Shown one piece after another: positions 1 through 6,064 of a DNA stretch of 6,467 nucleotides. The notes under the pieces are model-generated. The model was not told the DNA's origin. It worked only from the letters and a program-made list of their open reading frames with translations, and searched no databases. The DNA comes from Desulfobacteraceae bacterium. Lineage in GTDB: Bacteria > Desulfobacterota > DSM-4660 > Desulfatiglandales > HGW-15. Made by a program: the position numbers and the translations under genes. Every line of letters begins with the position of its first letter. Positions within the stretch are counted from its first letter, which is position 1. The stretch is from NCBI GenBank assembly GCA_003819975.1, contig RPPU01000268.1:1-6467 (forward strand). The letters run 5' to 3'.

Positions 1-2109
1 AATGCGGGCGTGGCCCGATTTGACGAACACCACTGTTACACCATCACCGGCGAAACCCACAACAGCCCTTCCAACATGGAAGCCTATGGCGGCGCCATTA
101 CCGGGATTGTGGGCGTGTACCGCGACCCCCTGGGCACGGGAAAGGGCTCTAAATTGATCCTGGGAACCTATGGTTTTTGCGTGGGACCGCGCGATTATCA
201 AGGTACGCTGCAACCTCATTTGCACCCCCGCCGGCTTTTGGACGGCGTGATCGAAGGCGTCAAAGACGGCGGCAACAAGAGCGGTATTCCCACTCCCTAC
301 GGCCTGCTGGTTTTCGATCCGGGTTATATGGGCAAATGTCTGGTTTTTGTCACCGCGGTCGGTCTCATGCCCGATACTATCGACAATGAACCCTCTCATC
401 TGAAAAAAACCGCTCCGGGCGAATGGATCATCATGTCCGGCGGCCGGGTCGGCAAAGACGGCATCCACGGCGTGACCGCCTCATCCGAAACCTTCAGCGA
501 ACACACCCCGGCCGGTCATGTCCAGATCGGCGATCCCTATACTCAGAAAAAAATGCACGACTTTTTGTTGGAAGCGCGTGACGAAGGCCTGATTGCCTTT
601 ATAACCGATAACGGCGGCGGCGGACTCTCTTCTTCCGTGGGCGAAACCGCCCGCTTCAGCAACGGCTGCCGGGTCGATCTGGATAAAGTACCGCTGAAAT
701 ATGAAGGCTTGGACCAGTGGGAGATTTGGGTGTCCGAGTCCCAGGAGAGGATGACGATTTCCGTCAAACCCGAACATCTGCAACGCTTCATGGAACTTTC
801 CGAAAAACATGCCGTGGAAAGCACGGTCATCGGTCAATATGAAGATACCGGTTATCTGCGCCTCGATTACAAAGGCAAGACCTGTGCCTATATTAAGATG
901 GATTTTCTCAAATCCGAATTCCCCCAATGGGAATTTGACGCTGAATGGCTTCCGCCGGAAAAACGCGGCCTGTGCGAACCGGTCTTGAGCGAACCGCTTA
1001 AACACGGTGAACTGCTCAAGCACATGCTGGCCCGACCGAATATTTGCGAACGCAATTGGATCACCCGCCAGTACGATCATGAAGTCCAGGGCGGCAGCGT
1101 GATCAAGCCCCTGGTCGGAAAATCGCGCGATATTCCCAGCGACGCCGTGGTCACCCGGCCGGTATTGGGTTCGGAAAGAGGCCTGGTGATTACCCAGACC
1201 CTTAATCCTTTTTATTCCCAAATCGATACTTATCACATGACCGCCGTGACCATGGATGAAGCGGTTCGCCGGGTGATTGCCGTGGGCGGCGATCCCCGGC
1301 ATATTGGCGGAGTGGACAACTTCTGCTGGCCCACCGTGATCTATCACCCGGAACAGAATCCGGACGCCAAGTATAAGGCGGCGCAATTGGTCCGTTCCAA
1401 TTGGGCCTTGCGCGATTATTGTTTGGCGTTTGGCATTCCCCTGCTCTCCGGCAAAGACAGCATGTACATCGACGGCAATCTTTTGGGCGCCTATGGCGAG
1501 CGCCGCAAGGTTTCCGGTCTGCCCACGCTCCTGTTCACGGTTTCGAGCGTAACGGCCGACGTCAAAAAATGCGTCACTTTGGATGCCAAATTTCCCGGAG
1601 ACCTGGTCTATGTTCTGGGCAAAACCAAAAACGAATTGGGCGCCGGCGAATACTATCAGATGTTCGAACAGGTTGGGTTGAATGTACCCAAAGTGGATGT
1701 TAAAGAAGTCTGGCCGCTCTACTTGGCTTTGCACGAGGCGATTCAGGCGGAATGGGTCGCCTCGGCCCATACCGTCAGCAGAGGCGGATTGGGCATACAC
1801 CTCGCTCTGGTCGCCATGGCCGGAGAATTAGGCCTGGAAATAGACCTGGCTCAGGTGCCCGGAGCCCGGGAGTTAAGCAACAGTCATATTTTGTATTCGG
1901 AATCGGCCGGCCGCTTTATTGTGACCGTGGCGCCGCAAAAAAAAGCCGCATTTGAAAAACTATTTTCCGGACAGGCCGCGGTTTGTGTCGGCGTAGTAAC
2001 CCAAACACCATTGTTGAAAATCATCGGCAAAACCAATGGAACCTTATTGGCTGAAGAAGTAGCGGCATTGAAGGAATCCTGGAAAAAGCCTTTTGGAGGA
2101 TTGTATTAA
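1..2109 (+). CDS. purL: Phosphoribosylformylglycinamidine synthase, synthetase subunit PurL (5'-truncated by window edge)
   Basis: PurL is the ATP-dependent synthetase subunit that converts FGAR to FGAM in cytosolic de novo purine synthesis, using ammonia supplied by PurQ. The frame is open from base 1, so the 702 residues seen are the C-terminal part. The GTG at 10 is internal, not a start. Visible signatures (numbered from the first codon) are ETHNSPS at 18-24 with the presumed catalytic His20, GGRVGKDGIHG at 147-157, QIGDPYTQKKM at 175-185 followed by D203 and a Gly-rich turn, AVGGDP at 427-432 and SGKDSM at 483-488. This is the usual duplicated AIRS-like architecture. The motif reads ETHNSPS rather than the common ETHNHPS, which I associate with a long PurL clade of roughly 950-1000 residues carrying an N-terminal PurS-like part. 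That part would lie upstream and is unseen. No glutaminase domain is fused, and purQ follows one base after the stop. The frame is intact throughout. Confidence 0.96.
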   Translation, partial: NAGVARFDEHHCYTITGETHNSPSNMEAYGGAITGIVGVYRDPLGTGKGSKLILGTYGFCVGPRDYQGTLQPHLHPRRLLDGVIEGVKDGGNKSGIPTPYGLLVFDPGYMGKCLVFVTAVGLMPDTIDNEPSHLKKTAPGEWIIMSGGRVGKDGIHGVTASSETFSEHTPAGHVQIGDPYTQKKMHDFLLEARDEGLIAFITDNGGGGLSSSVGETARFSNGCRVDLDKVPLKYEGLDQWEIWVSESQERMTISVKPEHLQRFMELSEKHAVESTVIGQYEDTGYLRLDYKGKTCAYIKMDFLKSEFPQWEFDAEWLPPEKRGLCEPVLSEPLKHGELLKHMLARPNICERNWITRQYDHEVQGGSVIKPLVGKSRDIPSDAVVTRPVLGSERGLVITQTLNPFYSQIDTYHMTAVTMDEAVRRVIAVGGDPRHIGGVDNFCWPTVIYHPEQNPDAKYKAAQLVRSNWALRDYCLAFGIPLLSGKDSMYIDGNLLGAYGERRKVSGLPTLLFTVSSVTADVKKCVTLDAKFPGDLVYVLGKTKNELGAGEYYQMFEQVGLNVPKVDVKEVWPLYLALHEAIQAEWVASAHTVSRGGLGIHLALVAMAGELGLEIDLAQVPGARELSNSHILYSESAGRFIVTVAPQKKAAFEKLFSGQAAVCVGVVTQTPLLKIIGKTNGTLLAEEVAALKESWKKPFGGLY
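2095..2100 (+). promoter_or_regulatory. Shine-Dalgarno site of purQ, inside the purL 3' end
   Basis: GGAGGA lies within the last codons of purL, 10 bases before the ATG at 2111. It decides the purQ start. A TTG at 2093 in the same frame overlaps this site and would add six residues (MEDCIK), but it has no ribosome site of its own. The arrangement implies that purQ is translated in close coupling with purL. Confidence 0.8.
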
Positions 2110-2110
2110 A

Positions 2111-2947
2111 ATGAAAACAGTCAGAGCCCTGGTATTAACCGGTTATGGATTGAATTGCGATTACGAAACCGATTATGCCTTTAAATTGGCCGGCGCCGAA
2201 CCGCACCGCGTGCATATCAATGAATTGATCATGGGCGAAAAATGGGGATCGTCCGCCAGCCTGGACGATTATCAGCTCGTGGTATTCGGCGGCGGCTTTG
2301 CCTGGGCCGACGATCACGGCGCCGGCGTGATTTTCGCCACCAAATTGCGGTTCAATATCGGCGAACAAATCGAACGCTTTATTCAACAAGGCAAACTGGT
2401 CATGGGCATTTGCAATGGTTTCCAATGTCTGGTGAATCTTGGATTACTGCCTGCTTTTAAAAATAATTACCAGGAACGACGCGTGGCTCTTTTAACTAAC
2501 GACCATCGCAACTACATCAATGTCTGGGTCAAATTGCGTCTGAACCCTCAATCGCCTTGCGTATTCACCAAAGGTATGGATTACATCGAAGTCCCTGTCC
2601 GGCACGGCGAAGGTAAGTTTACAGCCGAGCCTGATGATATCAAAAAACTTTTTGCCGATAACCAGGTTGTGGCCCAATATGCCGATAAAAACGGCGAACC
2701 GGCCCAAGGACAATGGCCCCTGAACCCCAACGGCGCCATGCACGACATAGCCGGTATTTGCGACCCGACCGGACGCATTTTCGGTTTAATGCCCCATCCC
2801 GAAGCGTTCAACCATTTCACCAATCACCCCAATTGGACGCTGAAAAAAGAGGCCTTGATGCGCGCAGGAAAAAAACTGGAAAACTTGGAAGGTGACGGCA
2901 TCAAACTATTTCGCAATGCAGTTGAGTATTGCAAGAAAATATTTTAA
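2111..2947 (+). CDS. purQ: Phosphoribosylformylglycinamidine synthase, glutamine amidotransferase subunit PurQ
   Basis: This class I glutamine amidotransferase (278 residues) hydrolyses glutamine and passes ammonia to PurL for FGAM formation. The triad is visible: the nucleophile Cys101 in GICNGFQ, then His229 and Glu231 in LMPHPEAF. Other family landmarks are VVFGGGFAWADD near 57-68, PVRHGEGKF at 162-170 and NPNGAMHDIAGI at 205-216. At 278 residues it is longer than the roughly 220-230-residue PurQ of Bacillus type. It resembles the C-terminal glutaminase domain of the large fused PurL enzymes, which fits the ETHNSPS-type PurL beside it. The start at 2111 is chosen for the well-placed GGAGGA, and the gene begins one base after the purL stop. 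No clear intrinsic terminator follows. An inverted-repeat element begins six bases after the stop codon. No PurS gene is visible in this window, consistent with a PurS part fused in upstream purL, though this is unproven. Confidence 0.96.
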   Translation: MKTVRALVLTGYGLNCDYETDYAFKLAGAEPHRVHINELIMGEKWGSSASLDDYQLVVFGGGFAWADDHGAGVIFATKLRFNIGEQIERFIQQGKLVMGICNGFQCLVNLGLLPAFKNNYQERRVALLTNDHRNYINVWVKLRLNPQSPCVFTKGMDYIEVPVRHGEGKFTAEPDDIKKLFADNQVVAQYADKNGEPAQGQWPLNPNGAMHDIAGICDPTGRIFGLMPHPEAFNHFTNHPNWTLKKEALMRAGKKLENLEGDGIKLFRNAVEYCKKIF

Positions 2948-2953
2948 GAAGAA

Positions 2954-2979
2954 TCGCGCAAAGACGCAAAGACGCCAAG
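2954..2979 (+). repeat. Left inverted-repeat arm
   Basis: This 26-base arm starts six bases after the purQ stop. Its first 18 bases, TCGCGCAAAGACGCAAAG, match the reverse complement of the right arm exactly. Two mismatches fall in the inner eight bases. Internally it shows a near-tandem CGCAAAGA unit. Confidence 0.85.
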
Positions 2980-2980
2980 T

Positions 2981-3045
2981 ATGATTGAAAATGAAATAGG
3001 CGGAATAATAGCAATGATATTATCAAGGTGGTGAATGGTTTTTAA
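2981..3045 (+). pseudogene. Collapsed remnant of a GxxExxY-type gene (N- and C-terminal ends only)
   Basis: The ATG at 2981 opens MIENEIGGIIAMILSRW and stops at 3032-3034. Its first eleven residues resemble the start of GxxExxY proteins (TIGR04256 / PF13366, PD-(D/E)XK-like), which commonly begin MTENEI followed by II. In another frame, 3019-3045 reads IIKVVNGF and then TAA, resembling their usual C-terminal ending (G-I-x-R-V/I-V-N-G-L/F). Intact members are about 125 residues, so some 300 bases of the middle would be missing, including the GxxExxY motif itself. The two halves are out of frame with each other. Position inside CGCAAAGA-type inverted repeats agrees with the usual setting of this family as I remember it. 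The match is short and recalled from memory, so the call is moderate. It makes no functional protein. Confidence 0.5.
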
Positions 3046-3062
3046 GAAAAACAGCATCGTCA

Positions 3063-3088
3063 CTTTGCGCCTTTGCGTCTTTGCGCGA
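3063..3088 (-). repeat. Right inverted-repeat arm
   Basis: This 26-base arm is the reverse complement of 2954-2979 with two mismatches and ends 24 bases before the dapA-like start codon. Read on the plus strand it is made of CTTTGCG units. If the purQ and dapA-like genes are co-transcribed, the arm would pair with the left arm and set the far side of a long stem-loop. Confidence 0.85.
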
Positions 3089-3112
3089 AAATAAATTTTT
3101 CCGGAAAATCCT

Positions 3113-3985
3113 ATGAAACTCACCGGTGTCTGGCTGCCGATTATTACACCTTTCTATAACGGCAAAGTCGATTTCGATTCCTATTCCAAATTGATCGATT
3201 TTTATCTATCGAAAAACATCCATGGCATTATTCCTCTGGGGACCACCGGCGAAGGGCCCGTAATCGACGAATCCGAATATGAAGCGATCATCGATAAGAC
3301 CGTCGAACAAGTTAATGGAAGGATTCCAATCTTTGTCGGTTCCGGCGGCAATTACACGGATAAAAGCATCAAGCAGATCAAGATGATCGAAAGATATAAA
3401 GTCAACGGCATCTTGTCGGTGTGTCCCTATTATAACCGACCCGACCAACGCGGTATTTACGAGCATTTTCGGAAATTGGCGGAGAGCACCGATCTCAAAA
3501 TCATCATCTACAATATCCCTTATCGCACCGGCCGTAATATCGAAAACGAAACCCTTTTCAAACTGTCGGAAGTAAAAAACATTATCGGCGTTAAAGATTC
3601 CTGCGGCGACTTCAAACAGACCATGGATCTTATCTTGAATAAACCGCAGGATTTTTCCGTTTTAACCGGGGAAGACCTTCTGTTTTTCTCCACTTTATGT
3701 TTGGGAGGCGATGGCGGCATATTGGCGACTGCGCATATCCAAACTGAAGCGTTCATTGAACTTTTTGATCTCATCTCCGCCAATAATCATAAAGAAGCGG
3801 CAAAACAATGGAAACCTCTCATGGAGATTATTCCGTTTTTATTTGTGGAACCCAATCCCGCACCGCTAAAATACTATCTACATCGGAAAGGGTTGATCCG
3901 CTCGCCGGAAACCCGATTGCCGATTATGGAAATTACCGAAGATCTGGAACAAAAAATAGATCGAATTATTAAGGATCCGCGATGA
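3113..3985 (+). CDS. dapA: 4-hydroxy-tetrahydrodipicolinate synthase / DapA-family aldolase
   Basis: This cytosolic TIM-barrel class I aldolase has 290 residues (E. coli DapA has 292). DapA condenses pyruvate with aspartate-4-semialdehyde, the first committed step to diaminopimelate and lysine. Its residues align with E. coli DapA without gaps through the active site: Thr44-Thr45 in GTTGEG, Tyr107 in CPYYNRP, Tyr133 and Arg138 in YNIPYRTG, and Schiff-base Lys161 in GVKDS. The C-terminal FVEPNPAPLK (280s region in family alignments) is also typical. Arg138 with both tyrosines favours true DapA over sialate or keto-sugar lyases of the same fold. In contrast, the E. coli lysine-inhibition residues are largely changed: Ser48 to Gly, Ala49 to Pro, His53 to Glu, His56 to Tyr and Glu84 to Lys. 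Only Asn80 and Tyr106 are kept, so feedback by lysine is probably lost. The start ATG has only a weak GGAA upstream (3103-3106). A GNAT gene overlaps its end by four bases, and no dapB or lysA is nearby. A different aldolase substrate remains possible. Confidence 0.85.
   Translation: MKLTGVWLPIITPFYNGKVDFDSYSKLIDFYLSKNIHGIIPLGTTGEGPVIDESEYEAIIDKTVEQVNGRIPIFVGSGGNYTDKSIKQIKMIERYKVNGILSVCPYYNRPDQRGIYEHFRKLAESTDLKIIIYNIPYRTGRNIENETLFKLSEVKNIIGVKDSCGDFKQTMDLILNKPQDFSVLTGEDLLFFSTLCLGGDGGILATAHIQTEAFIELFDLISANNHKEAAKQWKPLMEIIPFLFVEPNPAPLKYYLHRKGLIRSPETRLPIMEITEDLEQKIDRIIKDPR
3971..3975 (+). promoter_or_regulatory. Shine-Dalgarno site of the GNAT gene, inside dapA
   Basis: AAGGA lies six bases before the ATG at 3982, within the last codons of the dapA-like gene. 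Together with the ATGA stop/start overlap it fixes the start of the next gene and points to coupled translation. Confidence 0.75.
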
Positions 3986-4713
3986 TTCGTCTAATAGAAG
4001 AACTTTCCATGAATGCCTGGCCTAGTTTGCAAACCATGGTTTATGACGGTTGGGTGCTCCGGTTTGCCGACGGATACACCAAGCGGGCCAATTCAGTGAA
4101 TCCGCTTTATACGTCCGCGATAAAAGTACTGGAAAAAATCAAGACCTGCGAAATGATTTATCAGGACAAAAACCTGCCGATTGTTTTTAAGATGACGCAT
4201 GATGGTCTTTCCAGGGAGCTGGACTCTATTTTAGCCGAACAGGGCTATCGCACCGATTCCTACACCAGTGTTCAACTTCTGGATTTGATGAAGCATTCGG
4301 AGTCCGCTCACTCGGAAATAACGCTGACCTCAGTCGAAAACGAAGAATGGCATCAGGCATTTGCGAACATGAATGAGGTCAAGCCGGAAAAAGCAGCAGT
4401 ACACCGCAAAATGCTGGATGCGATCATACCCATCAAATGTTATGCCGCCTATGTTTTCGAAAACCGCATTGCAGCTTGCGGATTGGGCGTTCTGCAGCAC
4501 AACCACTTAGGCTTGTTTGATATTGTAACGGATAAAACTTATCGTCGTAGAGGGTTCAGTGAACAATTGATGCACGGCATTTTATCTTGGGCCAAACAAC
4601 ACGGCGCCCAAAAAGCCTATTTGCAGGTTATGCTTAACAATGCCCCTGCCCTGCGGCTGTACGAAAAACTCGGCTTTAAAGAAGCCTATCAATATTGGTA
4701 CCGACTGAAATAG
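3982..4713 (+). CDS. GNAT-family N-acetyltransferase
   Basis: This is a 243-residue soluble protein with a C-terminal GNAT acetyl-CoA-binding fold. Motif A is seen as DIVTDKTYRRRGFSEQL at 180-196, with YRRRGF matching the Q/R-x-x-G-x-G/A pyrophosphate loop. Motif B is NNAPALRLYEKLGF at 219-232, where Tyr227 is the usual general-acid position. The first 100 or so residues form a separate N-terminal part (WPSLQTMVYDGWVLRFADGY at 13-32, ANSVNPLY at 36-43). Similar N-terminal segments occur in a group of two-part GNAT proteins of unknown substrate. Its start codon overlaps the dapA stop as ATGA, with AAGGA in front, so it is made together with the DapA-like enzyme. That pairing could mean it acts on an amino acid or a related metabolite, but nothing in the sequence names the acceptor. 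No signal peptide or membrane segment is seen. The gene is intact and appears to be the last of its transcription unit. Confidence 0.9.
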   Translation: MIRLIEELSMNAWPSLQTMVYDGWVLRFADGYTKRANSVNPLYTSAIKVLEKIKTCEMIYQDKNLPIVFKMTHDGLSRELDSILAEQGYRTDSYTSVQLLDLMKHSESAHSEITLTSVENEEWHQAFANMNEVKPEKAAVHRKMLDAIIPIKCYAAYVFENRIAACGLGVLQHNHLGLFDIVTDKTYRRRGFSEQLMHGILSWAKQHGAQKAYLQVMLNNAPALRLYEKLGFKEAYQYWYRLK

Positions 4714-4732
4714 ACAGATCCACACGATCATG

Positions 4733-4761
4733 GTAGGGGCAGGTTTAAAACCTGCCCCTAC
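4733..4761. repeat. Perfect 29-bp palindromic repeat between convergent genes
   Basis: Two 14-base arms (GTAGGGGCAGGTTT and its exact reverse complement) flank a single central A. It sits in the 70-base gap between the stops of the GNAT and alcohol dehydrogenase genes. On the minus strand it can be read as the peptide VGAGFKPAPT, a string I recall as a frequent spurious translation in environmental genomes, which marks this as a dispersed REP-like palindrome rather than a one-off. It could form a strong hairpin on either transcript and so limit read-through or protect 3' ends. No run of T follows on either strand, so it is not a classic intrinsic terminator. Confidence 0.8.
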
Positions 4762-4783
4762 AGAGCGACAATTAAATTCTCCT

Positions 4784-5917
4784 TTATTTACCCGCTGCTT
4801 TTTGTAGAATACCCAGATAATCCTGCGCCGTGGCCGCACGCGCATTGGACGGATTGGAATTATTCTGAAACGAATACTGGGCGATCTTTTCAAAATGCTG
4901 AGGTTTGATTTTCAATTTCCTGAAAGAGGGAATCTTCACCGCCCGGGACAGTTTGCGGATCTTTTGCAACAATTTTTGAGCGGCGATATTTTTATCTTTG
5001 GCCTTGATGCCCATGACCGCGGCGATCTCGGCAAAACGGTCCACGCATTCCGGCAAATTATATTCCATGACATAGGGGAGAAAAATGGCATTGGCCACGC
5101 CGTGCGGCACATCGAACAAAGCGCCGATGGATTCGGAAATACAATGCACCCCGCCCACATCGCTGTTGCCGAAAGCAAAGCCGGCAATGGTGCTGCCGTA
5201 CATAAGGTTTTCGCGGGCCTGCTTGTTGCCGTGAATATCTTGAACCGCCGCTTCCAGCGACTCGCTAATCATTTTTATGGACTCTAAAGCAATCATATCC
5301 GTGATAAAAGTCGCCGGTTTGACCGTATAAGCCTCAATGGCATGCGTTAAAGCATCCATGCCGGTTGCGGCAATGGTAGGGATCGGCAAGGTGCGCAAGA
5401 GATCGGGATCCACGATGGCAAAATTAGGGAACATTTTGGGACCTTTCACGCTCATCTTAAATTTGCGCTTAATATCGGTAATCACCGCCACCCAAGTCAC
5501 TTCGCTGCCCGTGCCGCAGGTAGTGGGAATCGCGATCAACGGCAGCGGTGCGTTTTTATATTTGGCACGGCCTTCATAATCTTCAATTATACCTTCATTA
5601 GTAGCCAAAAGAGCAATAGCCTTGGCCGCATCCAGGGGACTGCCGCCGCCTAAGGCGATAATCACATCCGGTTTGTTTTGGCGGGCCAAAATTGCGGCCC
5701 GGTTGACCGTGTCGGACTTGGGATTCGGTTCGATTTCATCGAACACATCAACGGCTCCGATTTGTTGAATGACCTTATCGACCAGCCCGGAAGCACGCAA
5801 ACCTTTATCTGTAATGAGCATCGGCCGAGTCGCTTTGATTTCATTTTTTAAGACCTCGTTGAGCGAGCTCAATACTCCGGACCCGAAAATAACTTTTGTC
5901 GGCATGTGAAAATTCAT
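4784..5917 (-). CDS. Iron-containing alcohol dehydrogenase
   Basis: This 377-residue member of the group III Fe-ADH family (PF00465) is a cytosolic NAD(P)-dependent oxidoreductase that interconverts an alcohol and an aldehyde. Cofactor-binding signatures are GGGSPLDAAKA at 90-100 and IPTTCGTGSEVT at 130-141. Asp37 in LITDKGL sits where FucO has Asp39, which favours NAD over NADP. The metal ligands line up with E. coli FucO: Asp188 and His192 (GMDALTHAIEAY), His258 and His272 (PHGVANAIFLP). The second His of the usual HxxxH motif (His267 in FucO, a proposed catalytic residue) is Glu262 here (HCISES). The start at 5917 is chosen because AAAGGA lies six bases ahead of it. ATGs at 5932 and 5965 lie in frame but would add a Phe/Lys-rich stretch with no ribosome site. 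The gene is convergent with the GNAT gene and downstream of the Nudix gene on the same strand. The substrate cannot be named from sequence. Confidence 0.93.
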   Translation of the reverse strand: MNFHMPTKVIFGSGVLSSLNEVLKNEIKATRPMLITDKGLRASGLVDKVIQQIGAVDVFDEIEPNPKSDTVNRAAILARQNKPDVIIALGGGSPLDAAKAIALLATNEGIIEDYEGRAKYKNAPLPLIAIPTTCGTGSEVTWVAVITDIKRKFKMSVKGPKMFPNFAIVDPDLLRTLPIPTIAATGMDALTHAIEAYTVKPATFITDMIALESIKMISESLEAAVQDIHGNKQARENLMYGSTIAGFAFGNSDVGGVHCISESIGALFDVPHGVANAIFLPYVMEYNLPECVDRFAEIAAVMGIKAKDKNIAAQKLLQKIRKLSRAVKIPSFRKLKIKPQHFEKIAQYSFQNNSNPSNARAATAQDYLGILQKAAGK

Positions 5918-5923
5918 ATTTTT

Positions 5924-5929
5924 TCCTTT
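5924..5929 (-). promoter_or_regulatory. Shine-Dalgarno site of the alcohol dehydrogenase gene
   Basis: AAAGGA on the minus strand lies six bases before the ATG at 5917 and decides the start among three in-frame ATGs. A short palindrome TTTCATGAAA (5927-5936) overlaps its 5' edge. Confidence 0.8.
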
Positions 5930-6018
5930 CATGAAAAAAATGAAAAATATTATTTGCCGTTTCATTAGCCCGGTCGAGCCCGTCTATACCAGGCGACGAT
6001 ATGGGCAATCGACATGAA

Positions 6019-6046
6019 ACAATATCAAAGGCGTTAATTCAATCAA
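6019..6046 (-). promoter_or_regulatory. Candidate sigma-70-type promoter for the alcohol dehydrogenase gene
   Basis: On the minus strand TTGATT (6041-6046) is followed after 16 bases by TATTGT (6019-6024), preceded by the extended -10 pair TG. Each box matches consensus at 4 of 6 positions. It lies in the AT-rich gap after the Nudix stop and would give a leader of roughly 95 bases. A second, weaker option is TATAGA (5983-5988) with TGG in front but no good -35 box. This was found by eye only, so confidence is low. Confidence 0.3.
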
Positions 6047-6064
6047 AAAAAACCGTTAAAAAAT

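Larger units (their letters stand above)
2954..3088. mobile_element. 135-bp inverted-repeat element (MITE-like), non-coding
   Basis: This element fills most of the 165-base gap between purQ and the dapA-like gene. Its ends are 26-base arms (2954-2979 and 3063-3088) in inverted orientation, with 24 of 26 bases matching and the outer 18 (TCGCGCAAAGACGCAAAG) identical. The arms are built of short CGCAAAGA-type units. From general knowledge, repeats of this wording are dispersed in many environmental genomes and often flank genes of the GxxExxY family. The 83-base middle carries what looks like the two ends of such a gene (see the pseudogene entry). I see no convincing target-site duplication. 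In RNA the arms could pair into a long stem between purQ and the downstream operon. That it moves or once moved is inference. Confidence 0.6.

Noticed and set aside
10..12. GTG as the start of purL
   Set aside because: The frame is open before it and the ETHN motif lies only 16 residues on, far too close to the N-terminus for any PurL, so the gene continues upstream of the window.
481..1800. Long open frame (439 codons) on the minus strand opposite purL
   Set aside because: It lies wholly within a clearly conserved purL frame, has no recognisable domain, and its composition is what antisense reading of this codon usage gives.
2093..2110. TTG start for purQ adding six residues
   Set aside because: It would overlap its own ribosome site. 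GGAGGA at 2095-2100 clearly serves the ATG at 2111, where homology also begins.
2954..2979. CRISPR or tandem-repeat array from the repeated CGCAAAGA units
   Set aside because: Only two or three short imperfect units occur, with no spacers, and the structure is explained by the inverted-repeat pair.
2981..3034. Seventeen-codon ORF in the purQ-dapA gap as a real small protein
   Set aside because: It has no Shine-Dalgarno site and is better explained as the 5' end of a deleted GxxExxY gene.
4733..4761. Intrinsic terminator at the palindrome
   Set aside because: The stem is strong but no T-run follows on either strand. It is recorded as a repeat with only a possible barrier role.
4582..4893. 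Minus-strand open frame containing VGAGFKPAPT
   Set aside because: It is formed by reading through the dispersed palindrome and overlaps the ends of two well-supported genes, a known type of false gene.
4895..5287. Plus-strand open frame of 130 codons opposite the alcohol dehydrogenase
   Set aside because: It is a shadow of a strongly supported Fe-ADH frame with no domain of its own.
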